The notes below the pieces were generated by a model. That model was not told where the DNA came from. It was given only the letters and a program-made list of their open reading frames with translations, and searched no databases. A DNA stretch of 53,642 nt from NCBI GenBank assembly GCA_016213925.1, contig JACQZH010000008.1:1-53642 (forward strand), written 5' to 3'. The first letter of the stretch is position 1. Every line of letters begins with the position of its first letter. The stretch comes from Candidatus Omnitrophota bacterium (GTDB taxonomy: Bacteria; Omnitrophota; Gorgyraeia; B26-G9). Positions 6,956 to 15,602 of this stretch are shown here, piece by piece. Position numbers and translations under genes: made by a program.

Positions 6956-8188
6956 TTATTTACGCGGCCCCCTTGGCCTGTATCTTCGAAATTTACCTTT
7001 TGCTTTCTTATTTAACTCCGGGGTTGAAACCTGAATAAATTTTTCTGAAGAAACTTCCGGGTGCTTTGAAATCGGCAGGGTGGTCTTAATCAGCTCCTCA
7101 ATATTCTTAACATCCTTGCTTTGCTCCGGCATAGCAAAAGAAATCGCGTGCCCCTTATGCCCAGCCCGGCCTGTCCGCCCAATGCGGTGCACATAATTAC
7201 TAGGGTCTTCAGGGATATCATAGTTAATCACCAGTTCAATACCGGTAACATCAATGCCCCGGGAAGCGATATCCGTAGCCACCAGCACCTTGTACTTGCC
7301 GGATTTAAACCCTTCCAATGCTTCACCGCGCTGTTCAAGCGAGCGGTTAGAATGAATCTCAGCCGCGCTGTGCCCCATGTCCCTAACCGCCCGCGCCAAA
7401 CGCGCGGAGTTATGCTTGGTACGAGAAAACAAAAGAACCGGGCCGTGGTACTGGCTAAGCACCTGGCGAAGCAGGCGCGTTTTATCGCTTTTTTTTACAA
7501 TATATAATTCCTGGGTTACGTTGTCTGCGGTTGTACCGGAAGGGGCGATCTCTACCGATACCGGTAATTGCATATATTTTTCCGCTATCCCCATGATCTC
7601 TTTAGGCATGGTCGCGGAAAATAGCATTGTCTGGCGCTCTTTCGGTAAATGCTGTAAAATCAGTTCTATTTGAGGCAAAAAACCCATATCCAGCATACGG
7701 TCCGCTTCATCCAGCACCAGCATAGCAACTTCTTGAGGCAATACATTCCAGTTGCTCATATGGTCGATGAGCCTGCCAGGGGTCGCGATAATTATCCGGG
7801 GATTACGCCTCAAAGCAGTTACCTGCGGCTCCATCGGCGCCCCGCCGATAAGGCAAACCGCCTCCATTTTAAATGACGGAACAATCTCTTGAAAAGCCTC
7901 GTTTATTTGAATAGCCAATTCCCGGGTAGGAGCCAGCACAAGCCCTATCCCTTTTTTTCCGGCCAGGCACTGTACCATTGGGATCGCAAAAGAATGGGTC
8001 TTGCCTGTGCCAGTCTGGGCAATCCCAACAACATCACTGCCTTCAATAACCAAAGGAATAACCTGTAATTGGATCGGAGTAGGCACCTTGAATTTGATAT
8101 TCTCAAGGATATCCAAAATACGCGGGGCAATGCCTAAGCCGTAAAAGCTCGGAGCATTAGAACTGTTTTGCTGTAATGAATGGGTCAT
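6956..8188 (-). CDS. DEAD-box RNA helicase (RhlE-like)
   Basis: 410-residue ATP-dependent RNA helicase with all motifs: Q motif around PTPIQ, motif I AQTGTGKT, Ia PTRELA, Ib TPGR, II DEAD, III SAT, IV LLFSRTKH, V ATDIASRGID, VI HRIGRTGRAG. A short basic tail (GKFRRYRPRGPRK) ends the protein, as in RhlE-type enzymes that act on ribosomal or structured mRNA. AAGGAAGG precedes the ATG. It heads the operon running to ktrA. Association with cold-shock genes nearby fits a role in unwinding RNA in the cold, an inference. Confidence 0.95.
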   Translation of the reverse strand: MTHSLQQNSSNAPSFYGLGIAPRILDILENIKFKVPTPIQLQVIPLVIEGSDVVGIAQTGTGKTHSFAIPMVQCLAGKKGIGLVLAPTRELAIQINEAFQEIVPSFKMEAVCLIGGAPMEPQVTALRRNPRIIIATPGRLIDHMSNWNVLPQEVAMLVLDEADRMLDMGFLPQIELILQHLPKERQTMLFSATMPKEIMGIAEKYMQLPVSVEIAPSGTTADNVTQELYIVKKSDKTRLLRQVLSQYHGPVLLFSRTKHNSARLARAVRDMGHSAAEIHSNRSLEQRGEALEGFKSGKYKVLVATDIASRGIDVTGIELVINYDIPEDPSNYVHRIGRTGRAGHKGHAISFAMPEQSKDVKNIEELIKTTLPISKHPEVSSEKFIQVSTPELNKKAKGKFRRYRPRGPRK

Positions 8189-8291
8189 TATATATTCCTT
8201 CCTTTACTTATACTCCTCTTTGTCATTATACTCTTCTAATAGCCAATTAACAACCTTCTGTTTTTCCGCACTTGCAACGCTTCAGATTATC

Positions 8292-8321
8292 TTGACTTTA
8301 TCTCCACAAAAGATTTAAAAT
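8292..8321 (+). promoter_or_regulatory. possible promoter of the GH26 gene
   Basis: TTGACT (8292-8297), 18-nt spacer, TAAAAT (8316-8321). The expected start, near 8328, coincides with the AGGAGA ribosome site, so the leader would be extremely short. Confidence 0.4.
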
Positions 8322-8339
8322 TTTAATAGGAGATTTAAA

Positions 8340-9284
8340 ATGAAAAAAGCGCACTGCGAAATAGGAGCTTTTGTCGGTAATCCTAATTACAGGCCGCCGA
8401 AGGCGCAAGAAATTCGCGAATATGAACAGTTAATCTGTAGGCATCTTCATACTATCTTGATCTTCTGGGCATGGGAAGACGGTAATTTTCCTATTGTTGA
8501 CCTAAAAGACATCCTTTATCATGACGGCTACAATACCGGCATAATCCTGCATATTACCTGGGAACCCTGGCAGCGCGGAGGCGTTGAGGACAAGTTTTAC
8601 AGCCTTGAGAGTATTATAAAAGCAGAACACGACGATTATATCACTCAGTTTGCCCGTGATTGCCGCGATTGGAAAGATATTATTCGCCTGCGGTTTGCCC
8701 ATGAAATGATCCATGACAATAACCCGGACACCCCGGGATGGTATCCATGGCAGGATAAACCGGAAGAATATACCAGGGCCTGGAGGCATGTGCACGAAAT
8801 TTTTAAAAAAGAAAAAGCCGAAAATGTAGAATTTGTCTGGGCGCCTTTAAATTATCCCGTATGGCTGGATGCTTTTGAAAAATATTACCCTGGCTTAGAT
8901 TATGTGGAATGGCTGGGCATAGACGGATATAACTGGGGAGAGGACGGACAGCCGGGATGGCCATACAACCAGAATTTTATGGACCTTTTTTATCCTATTT
9001 ATCACGCTTTTATCGATCATCCGGAAATATTCGGGAACAAAAGAATAATGCTTTCTGAGATAGCCACTCCAAAAGATAATCAATTCGGAGGTAATAAATC
9101 CGCTTGGATCCTAGACATGTTTGAGCGTATCAAAAAAGACTACACGAAAATAGAAGCCTTTTATTGGTTTAACGCGAAAAAGGAAAAAGATTGGAGGATT
9201 AATTCAACCGAATTAAGCCTTGCTTCATTTAGAGAAGGCCTTGCTAATAAATATTTCACCTCTCATCATGTTAAAAAGCGCTGA
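8340..9284 (+). CDS. GH26-like glycoside hydrolase (beta-mannanase type)
   Basis: 314-residue TIM-barrel protein resembling GH26 endo-beta-mannanases or lichenases. The likely acid/base is E122 in RLRFAHEM, followed by WYPW (substrate cleft); the likely nucleophile is E240 in IMLSEIA. VEFVWAPLNYP and WLGIDGYNWG also fit the family. There is no signal peptide, so the enzyme appears cytosolic, or its export signal is missing. AGGAGA precedes the ATG. Two decayed copies of its 3' half lie at 14291-14492 and 15547-15601, so the gene has been duplicated locally. Substrate cannot be told from sequence alone; it may act on intracellular or imported oligosaccharide. Confidence 0.82.
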   Translation: MKKAHCEIGAFVGNPNYRPPKAQEIREYEQLICRHLHTILIFWAWEDGNFPIVDLKDILYHDGYNTGIILHITWEPWQRGGVEDKFYSLESIIKAEHDDYITQFARDCRDWKDIIRLRFAHEMIHDNNPDTPGWYPWQDKPEEYTRAWRHVHEIFKKEKAENVEFVWAPLNYPVWLDAFEKYYPGLDYVEWLGIDGYNWGEDGQPGWPYNQNFMDLFYPIYHAFIDHPEIFGNKRIMLSEIATPKDNQFGGNKSAWILDMFERIKKDYTKIEAFYWFNAKKEKDWRINSTELSLASFREGLANKYFTSHHVKKR

Positions 9285-9565
9285 CACGCCACAAAGCTGA
9301 TACAGGCCTCATACTTCAGGCCGTCCCGCGTTGGCAGGATCCCGAAGATTTTCACAGCAAGTAACTTCATTCGGGACAAGCATCATGCCACAAGTTACAA
9401 GGCAAACTTTTTTCGGCTACGGTTACGCCGCCCTTATCGTCCTTCGGTTTCGTCCCTCGTCTTTACGTCCAGACGTCATCACGGCATCAACGTCTCAAGA
9501 GCTTCAGCCTGCGGCTTGCAGCTTGGAGACTGCGTCCTTAAGAGCTTATCAGCTAACAAGCTGAG
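9285..9565. repeat. repeat-rich spacer between convergent genes
   Basis: No gene is visible. The stretch contains a hairpin-forming TCCCGAA...TTCGGGA pair (about 9342-9376) and a run of degenerate 7-mers at 9506-9547 (AGCCTGC, GGCTTGC, AGCTTGG, AGACTGC, GTCCTTA, AGAGCTT). Its base composition is clearly richer in GC than the flanking spacers. The 7-mers belong to a family seen in several other intergenic regions of the window. Confidence 0.55.
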
Positions 9566-12500
9566 TTATATCGCCTGTTCAACAGCTGATAAATATTCCA
9601 GAGAATGTTTTTTCATATGTGCATTTATTTCTTTTATCTCGAGATGTTCTTCCAATTGCCTCCTGCGCACATCATAAAAAATATTATTTTTTTCCCATAC
9701 TCTGGTTTCCCGTACAAAAGTATTTACCGCAGCAGGGATCATCCTGCCTACAGATACCCCCTGTATTACATCCTCTCTTATTACAGATGAAGAAATATTC
9801 TCTTCATAAGAAGGCAATATAAACTCCCGGGACAATATCCGCTCCGCGGCTCGGGGATCGCGCTGATATTCCGGGGTATCTTCGATGCGCTCTCCCTTTC
9901 TGTCCATAACAATAAAATGATTTTTCCTATAGAGCTGGTCATTATCTGCGGCGGAATTAATCGTTGACTGCATCGAATCTTTCCCCACAACAAAATACGT
10001 TTCAATATCCTGTCCAAACATAGATTTATAATACTGCTTCACTGCCTTGCCCATATCCGCATAAAATCCGGAATTAACCAGAAAAAACCTGTTAGGAAAA
10101 AATTCTCTCCGTTTTACAGCTTCTTCGAAAACTGTTTCCATAACCATTATCCTGTCTTCTAACGCTATGCCTTCTATTTTCTTCTCTACATGTTTAGTGC
10201 TGACAAGAACTGCAATTTCATCCAGTTTTTTCCCGTCAGGAAGGACAACTTCTCTTGCCGCCTGCATTAATTTCAAGTGTCCGTTATGCAGAGGGTTACC
10301 GGTTGGAGCAAAAATACCCACTGTCTTTATTTTCTTTGACTTTACTTGAGGATATGCGGATATCTGCAGGGCTTTTGGATAAGAATAATAACTGCTTGCC
10401 TGGATAAGCGCGTGAGCTTCTTCCCATTTTTTGATACAATTAGCAGGATGCCATTTGTTTTCGGATATAATTTCTTGAGTAAATTTTTTCCAATCCTGCG
10501 AATCCAAAATCTGCGCCGCCTTAACCATATTTTCAAAAAACGCAAATTCTTTGGGATCTTGCATAATCCGTTCCATGCTATCCCATTTAAAAAGCCAGGT
10601 AAACTGTTGAATAAACCGTGCGCGCAGCATTTCCGGGATACATTTTATTTCTTCTTCGGTCAAGGGATACCCCTCTTGTTCAGCCGCTCTCTGATAACTA
10701 AGCACCCATTGCTTAATTTCTTCTATATTAAATACCCTATTATCGCCGCTTATATCAAAGAATAAGCTGCGCATAAGTTCATAAACCCGCGCCTCTACTC
10801 TAGCAGTCTCCCAATCAACAATAAAAGTTATCCTTTCCTGCTTATAAAGGACATTTTCCGGCTTAATATCACCATGAATAACCGCTCTCGGAAGCTTATC
10901 GTATGCCGGGCTTAATCTTTCTTTTAATATCTTGCTCTGCTCTTTAAAAAACTGGTAATTATCGAAAAATAATCTTTCTGCCTTGTTTAATTGTTTAACA
11001 GGCAGAGCAGAAAGCCTGGCATATTCCTTATCCATTTTCTCTTGGCGGGCGTCAACCCCTTTAAAATCAATTATGCTGTCTGTAATCCTCTGCCCGGATA
11101 TAGGCGCAAAACGCTTGTCCATTGTCGCAGAATGAAGCCGCGCCAGAAACCCGGCAGTATTTTCTTTCATCCCTCTAGTAAGCTGCCCACACTGCCTTAC
11201 CTGCCCTTTGCTGTCAAAAGAATAAACAGTAAATATAGTGCCGCCTCTGTGTAAAAGTGGATTGCCTTCTTTTGTAAGCATTATTTTGGGAATATCGGTA
11301 AACCCCTTTTCATTCCTCAGATAATTAAATAATTCGAATTCCCACAATGTCCCTTTTAAGTCCCACGATGATTTTTTGATTACTACCTTACCTTTATTTT
11401 TAGTATTTACAATCGCAGCCTTAGAAGTCATCCCCCTATACTCAACAGGCTCATCACTAAGCTCCAATCCATACGCAGCGGCAATCATCTTCACTTCCCG
11501 CGCGTTTACGCTAACTTGTTTGTCCCGGGAAATATATTCCTCTCTCTTATTCCATAACTGTTTTAATACTTGAGGTAAGGCTTCAATAACATCCGATGGC
11601 AAAAGACCTCTTTCTTTTTCCTGGGCTGTAATATCTCCGGCAAGGCCATGCGCGTACACGCCTAAGATACTTGCCTCATATAGAGAAAGCCCCTGCCCCA
11701 GAAAACTGGCAATGCATCCTGCCAGGACATCGCCCATTCCGGCTTTTGCCATAAAGCGGTTACCCGTAGTATTAACAGCTATATCTCCTTGCGGGCTCAC
11801 AATAAGAGTAGGATTCATCTCATCTCCTTTAAGCACCACTACTGTTCCGTATGCCGAAGCAAAAATCCTGGCAACATCTTTTCGGTTAGCCATTACTTCT
11901 TCTGTCGATTTACCTGTCAGCCGGGCCATTTCACCCACATGCGGAGTGATCACAGTCCTTCCCCATGCATGGCGCAGTATCCAGGGTTTTTCTGCCAAAG
12001 CATTAAGGGCTCCAGCATCTAAGACGACTGGGATCTCGGCCTGCTTTAATACTTGAAAAATCATCTCTTGAGTTTCTTCTGTTTTTATCTCTAACCCCGG
12101 GCCTATTGCCAATACATTTATTTTGCTATCTTTCATTTCATCAATAAGCAGGGACGCTGAACTTCGGGTAAAAATATCCTTAGCTTGATGCGGCAAAAGC
12201 GCGTAGATAACTTCTAAGAATCTATTTGGCTCAAAAAGCATTTGCAACCGTTCCGGAATACCGGCATAAACCATGCCTGAACCGCTGCGCAGCGCTGCCT
12301 TAGTGGCAAGCTGAACTGCTCCCAGATACCGCTCCGAACCTCCGGCAACCATAATTCTGCCACGGCTGCCTTTATAATCGTCGGGCTTTACTTCAGGCAT
12401 TAAAAATGCCGCGTCAACTTCCTCAATGGCCTGTTCTTTAGATCCTGTATCTGCGTCAAGCTGCGCTTCGATAAACAATACTGTTTTAGGCAGGGACTCA

Positions 12501-13903
12501 TCCGGGGTAACTATCTCAAAATCCTTTTCCCATCGGCTTACCTGGCGCTGGAGATTAAAATTATGTACACGCACAGTGAACCCTAATTCAGTAAGCACTT
12601 CCACATATTTCTCCACGCTGAAATACTGCCAGCTTTCTTCTTTTTCCACGGCCCAGCGCGGCAGGTCATCTACTATATACGTATATTCGCAGAGAAAACG
12701 GACAAAATCCTCTTTAGAAATCGTCACCTGATACGGATCATTATTATTTACCGTATACAATATTTCTTTGGGCATAAACTCCCGGCTAAACACATAAAAA
12801 CTATCCATTGTTTCTTTATTCTTAAACCGGATAGTGATCAATTTATTTTTTTCTCCAAGAGAAACATCCGCTCCGTCATAAACAAAAACATGGCTCCCGG
12901 GTTTAAGCATTTTTCTGATATTAGAAAACATCTTTTTCACATAGAGTTCCGCCAATTCAGGATTAACTCTGCCCTCCGAGTTCCTGCCGTAAAAAATTGC
13001 TATCTCATGGCCGACATTAACAAGATCAAGTATATCAAAACTTCCCTCAAGGCCATGAATATCTCCGTCAATGATATCCCTTTGCACAAAATTAACCCCC
13101 GGAGCGATCTGTTTTGCTTCGTCAATAATATCCGGGTTGTAATCAAACCCTGTATATTTAATATTTTGTTCCCCCGGGAACGCATCCTGCAGCACAGCAA
13201 GATTAACTGCCTGGCCGCAGCCGATAGAAGCAACAGAAACACTTCCTCCCTGTTCTAATCTTTCCCGAATAATTTCTTTTTCCCGCTGAATAACTTGTCC
13301 TTTGCCTTCAGCACGCTTAAATGATTCTTTGGAATTGCGCAAATAATCTTTAAATGTCTGGCGGTCGCTTAACGCTACCCGGCCTTGCGCGTATTCGGCT
13401 AGGCCTGTGTAAATCCGGTTTTGTTCAATATAGGGTCGGATAGGTTCCGGGACAAGTCCTAAGATTGAACTCTTTTCCTTAACATGCGTTCTTACCTGGG
13501 CAGAAGTAACTGCTTGATATTGCGCAGGAATAACTAATTCCTTTAATCGGCCGGAGTATTCTTGATATTTGGGATTCTGGCGTAAAAATTCCGGTAAACT
13601 AAGGCCCGATTGCTCTGTAACAATAAAATTAAAATTACTCAATAAATCATGAACAACATTATCTTTTTTCCGGTATTCCCATTCAGTCATACGCTTAAAC
13701 GAGCTCATACCCATGAGAAAATAGATATCATCACGCTGGTGTTTCTTCCTCATCAGTTTACTAATATCCCAATAGCGGCTTTTACTGGTAACACCCATGG
13801 AATAACCTGGCTTATTTTTAATAAACAACTCCAGCATTTTCTTCCTTTGGGCCAAAGTTGTGCCAACAGCTTTTTCGTACAAGGGATCTTTGGTTAAAAC
13901 CAA
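9566..13903 (-). CDS. giant multidomain protein: methyltransferase, NAD(P)HX dehydratase, APH-type kinase, NMN adenylyltransferase-like
   Basis: 1445-residue protein with several enzyme domains. Residues about 1-110: remainder of a nucleotidyltransferase fold whose first strand is encoded upstream (13940-14227). 190-455: class I SAM methyltransferase (SIGCGQA, FDYNPD). 495-785: NnrD-type ADP/ATP-dependent NAD(P)HX dehydratase (GSRGRIMVAGG, GPGL, TPHVGEMARL, GMGDVLAG). 805-1130: aminoglycoside/choline kinase-like (HGDIKPEN, VDWETA). 1190-1400: second nucleotidyltransferase of NadD/NMNAT type (NPLHNGH, SSSVIR). Three modules fit NAD synthesis or repair. The nominal start is a TTG with no ribosome site, and the frame is open upstream to an in-frame TAA at 13940-13942, so it is probably the bulk of an interrupted longer gene. 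Confidence 0.85.
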   Translation of the reverse strand: MVLTKDPLYEKAVGTTLAQRKKMLELFIKNKPGYSMGVTSKSRYWDISKLMRKKHQRDDIYFLMGMSSFKRMTEWEYRKKDNVVHDLLSNFNFIVTEQSGLSLPEFLRQNPKYQEYSGRLKELVIPAQYQAVTSAQVRTHVKEKSSILGLVPEPIRPYIEQNRIYTGLAEYAQGRVALSDRQTFKDYLRNSKESFKRAEGKGQVIQREKEIIRERLEQGGSVSVASIGCGQAVNLAVLQDAFPGEQNIKYTGFDYNPDIIDEAKQIAPGVNFVQRDIIDGDIHGLEGSFDILDLVNVGHEIAIFYGRNSEGRVNPELAELYVKKMFSNIRKMLKPGSHVFVYDGADVSLGEKNKLITIRFKNKETMDSFYVFSREFMPKEILYTVNNNDPYQVTISKEDFVRFLCEYTYIVDDLPRWAVEKEESWQYFSVEKYVEVLTELGFTVRVHNFNLQRQVSRWEKDFEIVTPDESLPKTVLFIEAQLDADTGSKEQAIEEVDAAFLMPEVKPDDYKGSRGRIMVAGGSERYLGAVQLATKAALRSGSGMVYAGIPERLQMLFEPNRFLEVIYALLPHQAKDIFTRSSASLLIDEMKDSKINVLAIGPGLEIKTEETQEMIFQVLKQAEIPVVLDAGALNALAEKPWILRHAWGRTVITPHVGEMARLTGKSTEEVMANRKDVARIFASAYGTVVVLKGDEMNPTLIVSPQGDIAVNTTGNRFMAKAGMGDVLAGCIASFLGQGLSLYEASILGVYAHGLAGDITAQEKERGLLPSDVIEALPQVLKQLWNKREEYISRDKQVSVNAREVKMIAAAYGLELSDEPVEYRGMTSKAAIVNTKNKGKVVIKKSSWDLKGTLWEFELFNYLRNEKGFTDIPKIMLTKEGNPLLHRGGTIFTVYSFDSKGQVRQCGQLTRGMKENTAGFLARLHSATMDKRFAPISGQRITDSIIDFKGVDARQEKMDKEYARLSALPVKQLNKAERLFFDNYQFFKEQSKILKERLSPAYDKLPRAVIHGDIKPENVLYKQERITFIVDWETARVEARVYELMRSLFFDISGDNRVFNIEEIKQWVLSYQRAAEQEGYPLTEEEIKCIPEMLRARFIQQFTWLFKWDSMERIMQDPKEFAFFENMVKAAQILDSQDWKKFTQEIISENKWHPANCIKKWEEAHALIQASSYYSYPKALQISAYPQVKSKKIKTVGIFAPTGNPLHNGHLKLMQAAREVVLPDGKKLDEIAVLVSTKHVEKKIEGIALEDRIMVMETVFEEAVKRREFFPNRFFLVNSGFYADMGKAVKQYYKSMFGQDIETYFVVGKDSMQSTINSAADNDQLYRKNHFIVMDRKGERIEDTPEYQRDPRAAERILSREFILPSYEENISSSVIREDVIQGVSVGRMIPAAVNTFVRETRVWEKNNIFYDVRRRQLEEHLEIKEINAHMKKHSLEYLSAVEQAI

Positions 13904-13939
13904 TACGATTTCATCCAGATTATGATCTTTTTTTGCTTT

Positions 13940-14227
13940 TTACATTATTTGTTCCATGGTTGCCGTAAGCGGATTGAACGGGCTGACAAAAACCCCGATT
14001 TTGCGGCGCTGATTTTGAAGAATAATTTTAGCGTAATTTTTATTAGAACGGCAAACTCCCCGGTAAGTTGTTTGAAATACGGCATTACCCAGTTGAATTT
14101 GGGGGCTAAGCGTTCCGTATTGTTTTCTGCTGTCAAAAGAAATATTATCTCCAGCCAAAACATTTCCCAAAAACATCATCTGTATCAAAATAAAACCAAT
14201 GTGTTTAAATACTTTTCTTTTTTTCAT
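13940..14227 (-). CDS. N-terminal piece of the giant protein: signal peptide plus start of nucleotidyltransferase fold
   Basis: 95 codons from an ATG at 14227 (another ATG lies 10 codons upstream). It begins with a basic, then hydrophobic stretch ending VLAG, like a Sec signal peptide or membrane anchor. Its last residues, RKIGVFVSPFNPLTATMEQIM, look like the first strand and loop of a nucleotidyltransferase (family pattern GxFxPxHxGH), with the second His replaced by Met. It stops at TAA (13940-13942) and the next codons, in the same frame, continue as KAKKDHNLDEIVLVLT, the expected second strand. So this and the following gene form one reading frame of 1553 codons split by a single nonsense codon. 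Ribosome site weak (AGGA, 13 nt away). Confidence 0.6.
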   Translation of the reverse strand: MKKRKVFKHIGFILIQMMFLGNVLAGDNISFDSRKQYGTLSPQIQLGNAVFQTTYRGVCRSNKNYAKIILQNQRRKIGVFVSPFNPLTATMEQIM

Positions 14228-14290
14228 ACTTTTAATTCCTAGGCATAAAAATAGCATTAAAGTTTACCACATACTCGCAAATTACACAAT

Positions 14291-14492
14291 GGCACTAAAT
14301 TTACCAGAAAAGTAATGTTATCAGGGATAGCAACTCTTAAAAACACCCAATGGAAAGATCAGCCTGGATTCTGGACATGATTAAATGTATTAAAAAAACT
14401 GGCGGGTTAACACATCAACGAAAAGCCTTGCTGCTTTTAAAAACTACGACAGCAACCCTTATTTTTCTTTTCATCCTGCCCAGAAACAGTAA
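14291..14492 (+). pseudogene. decayed 3' half of a GH26 gene
   Basis: Three translated segments match the intact GH26 protein at 8340-9284 in order. FTRKVMLSGIATLKNTQ (14300-14350) matches residues about 231-248; SAWILDMIKCIKK (from 14356) matches 254-266; WRVNTSTKSLAAF...YF (14400-14465) matches 287-308, with a stop at 14490. The segments are in different frames with small internal deletions. The catalytic nucleophile position reads Gly instead of Glu. Clearly a dead remnant of a paralogous copy. Confidence 0.75.
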
Positions 14493-14537
14493 AAATCAGC
14501 CCTTGAAATTAGAAAGTAATTTCAGCAGTTATTATAT

Positions 14538-15452
14538 CTATCTTTTTACCTTCTTTTTTGAAGAATTCCCTCTTTCAGCCGGTTCCACATGGACAATTAC
14601 ATCGCTGACCTCTGAAAAATTTGCTTTAATTACACGTTCTATCTCATGGCTTACCTGATGCGTCCTTTCAAAGGGCAAGTCCGGGTCAAGATGGATATGC
14701 AAATCAAGATTAACATCGTCCTTGCGCCCGCGGGATCGAATCCCATGGCACGACTTTACGCCGCTAACGCCTAAAACAACTTTCTCAATCTTACCCGTAT
14801 CTTTTATCACCGTCTCATCGCAGAGGACACGGCAGCCATCTTTCATAATTTCATACGCCGCATGCGCGATAAACAGCGCGATAACCAAAGTCGCGATACT
14901 ATCCAAAATAGGAAACCCTAACTTAACCGCGAAAAGAGATATAATAACCGATAAGGAAGTAAGAACATCCGCTTTGGTATGCTTGGCATCAGATACCAGG
15001 ATGTCGCTTTGCAACGCCCTTCCCTTGTTTTGTTCATAATTCATCACCGCGATATTTGTTATCATTGTTCCGAGCATGACTATAAAACTAAAAATAGAAA
15101 CCTCTGGGATTTCCGGGTTGTACAGCCTGCGGATGCCTTCTTCTATCAGTTCATAACAGACCACTCCAAGCAGAAAAGCGATCCCCAGCGAAAAAAATGT
15201 TTCTAGTTTTTTATGCCCATACGGATGGTCATCATCTTTAGGGCGCGAAGCAAAAGCAATCCCTGCCAACCCTACAATATTCGACGCTCCATCCGAAAAA
15301 GAGTGAAACCCGTCAGCCATCATACTTGCTGAACGGCTGAAAAGGCCAAAAATAATCTTTGCCCCTGCAACAGCCCAATTAAGAAATAAGACCAGCCAAA
15401 GCACGCGCCGGATCTCCTGATAATGCCCGCTATTTTCTTTTTTTAAATTCAT
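14538..15452 (-). CDS. cation diffusion facilitator (CDF) metal transporter
   Basis: 304-residue CDF protein exporting Zn2+, Fe2+ or related divalent ions by proton antiport across the inner membrane. Six hydrophobic segments precede a C-terminal cytosolic metal-binding domain (from about residue 205). The family metal site is visible as MMADGFHSFSDG in TM2 and HTKAD in TM5. I start at the ATG at 15452 because GAGGA stands 5 nt upstream; a GTG/ATG 8 codons earlier lacks a ribosome site. It lies between two direct-repeat remnants of the GH26 3' end, suggesting that it arrived by insertion or that recombination shaped this locus. Confidence 0.92.
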   Translation of the reverse strand: MNLKKENSGHYQEIRRVLWLVLFLNWAVAGAKIIFGLFSRSASMMADGFHSFSDGASNIVGLAGIAFASRPKDDDHPYGHKKLETFFSLGIAFLLGVVCYELIEEGIRRLYNPEIPEVSIFSFIVMLGTMITNIAVMNYEQNKGRALQSDILVSDAKHTKADVLTSLSVIISLFAVKLGFPILDSIATLVIALFIAHAAYEIMKDGCRVLCDETVIKDTGKIEKVVLGVSGVKSCHGIRSRGRKDDVNLDLHIHLDPDLPFERTHQVSHEIERVIKANFSEVSDVIVHVEPAERGNSSKKKVKR

Positions 15453-15546
15453 AAAAATCCTCATTTGCACTATCACTAATTAATATTACTGCTACTATCG
15501 CGTCTTTACAAGAAAAATTCTTTAGGGCAATTATAAATCCCGTAAC

Positions 15547-15601
15547 TGGCGCAAAAAGCCTTGCCACCTTTAAAAACTACGCCAGCGATCCTTATTTTAC
15601 T
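15547..15601 (+). pseudogene. second GH26 3'-end remnant
   Basis: About 47 nt from 15554 matches 14421-14467 at about 40 positions, encoding SLATFKNYASDPYF versus SLAAFKNYDSNPYF there and SLASFREGLANKYF in the intact GH26 protein. A preceding TGGCGC keeps the WR of the same C-terminal stretch, with a small deletion. Same orientation as the other copies. Confidence 0.65.
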
Positions 15602-15602
15602 G

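Noticed and set aside
9566-13903. Polyketide or nonribosomal peptide synthetase
   Set aside because: Despite its size the protein has no ketosynthase, acyl or adenylation/condensation motifs; the visible motifs are methyltransferase, NnrD, APH and NMNAT types.
14538-15452. CDF gene as cargo of a transposon
   Set aside because: The flanking repeats are GH26 coding remnants, not terminal inverted repeats, and no transposase lies near.
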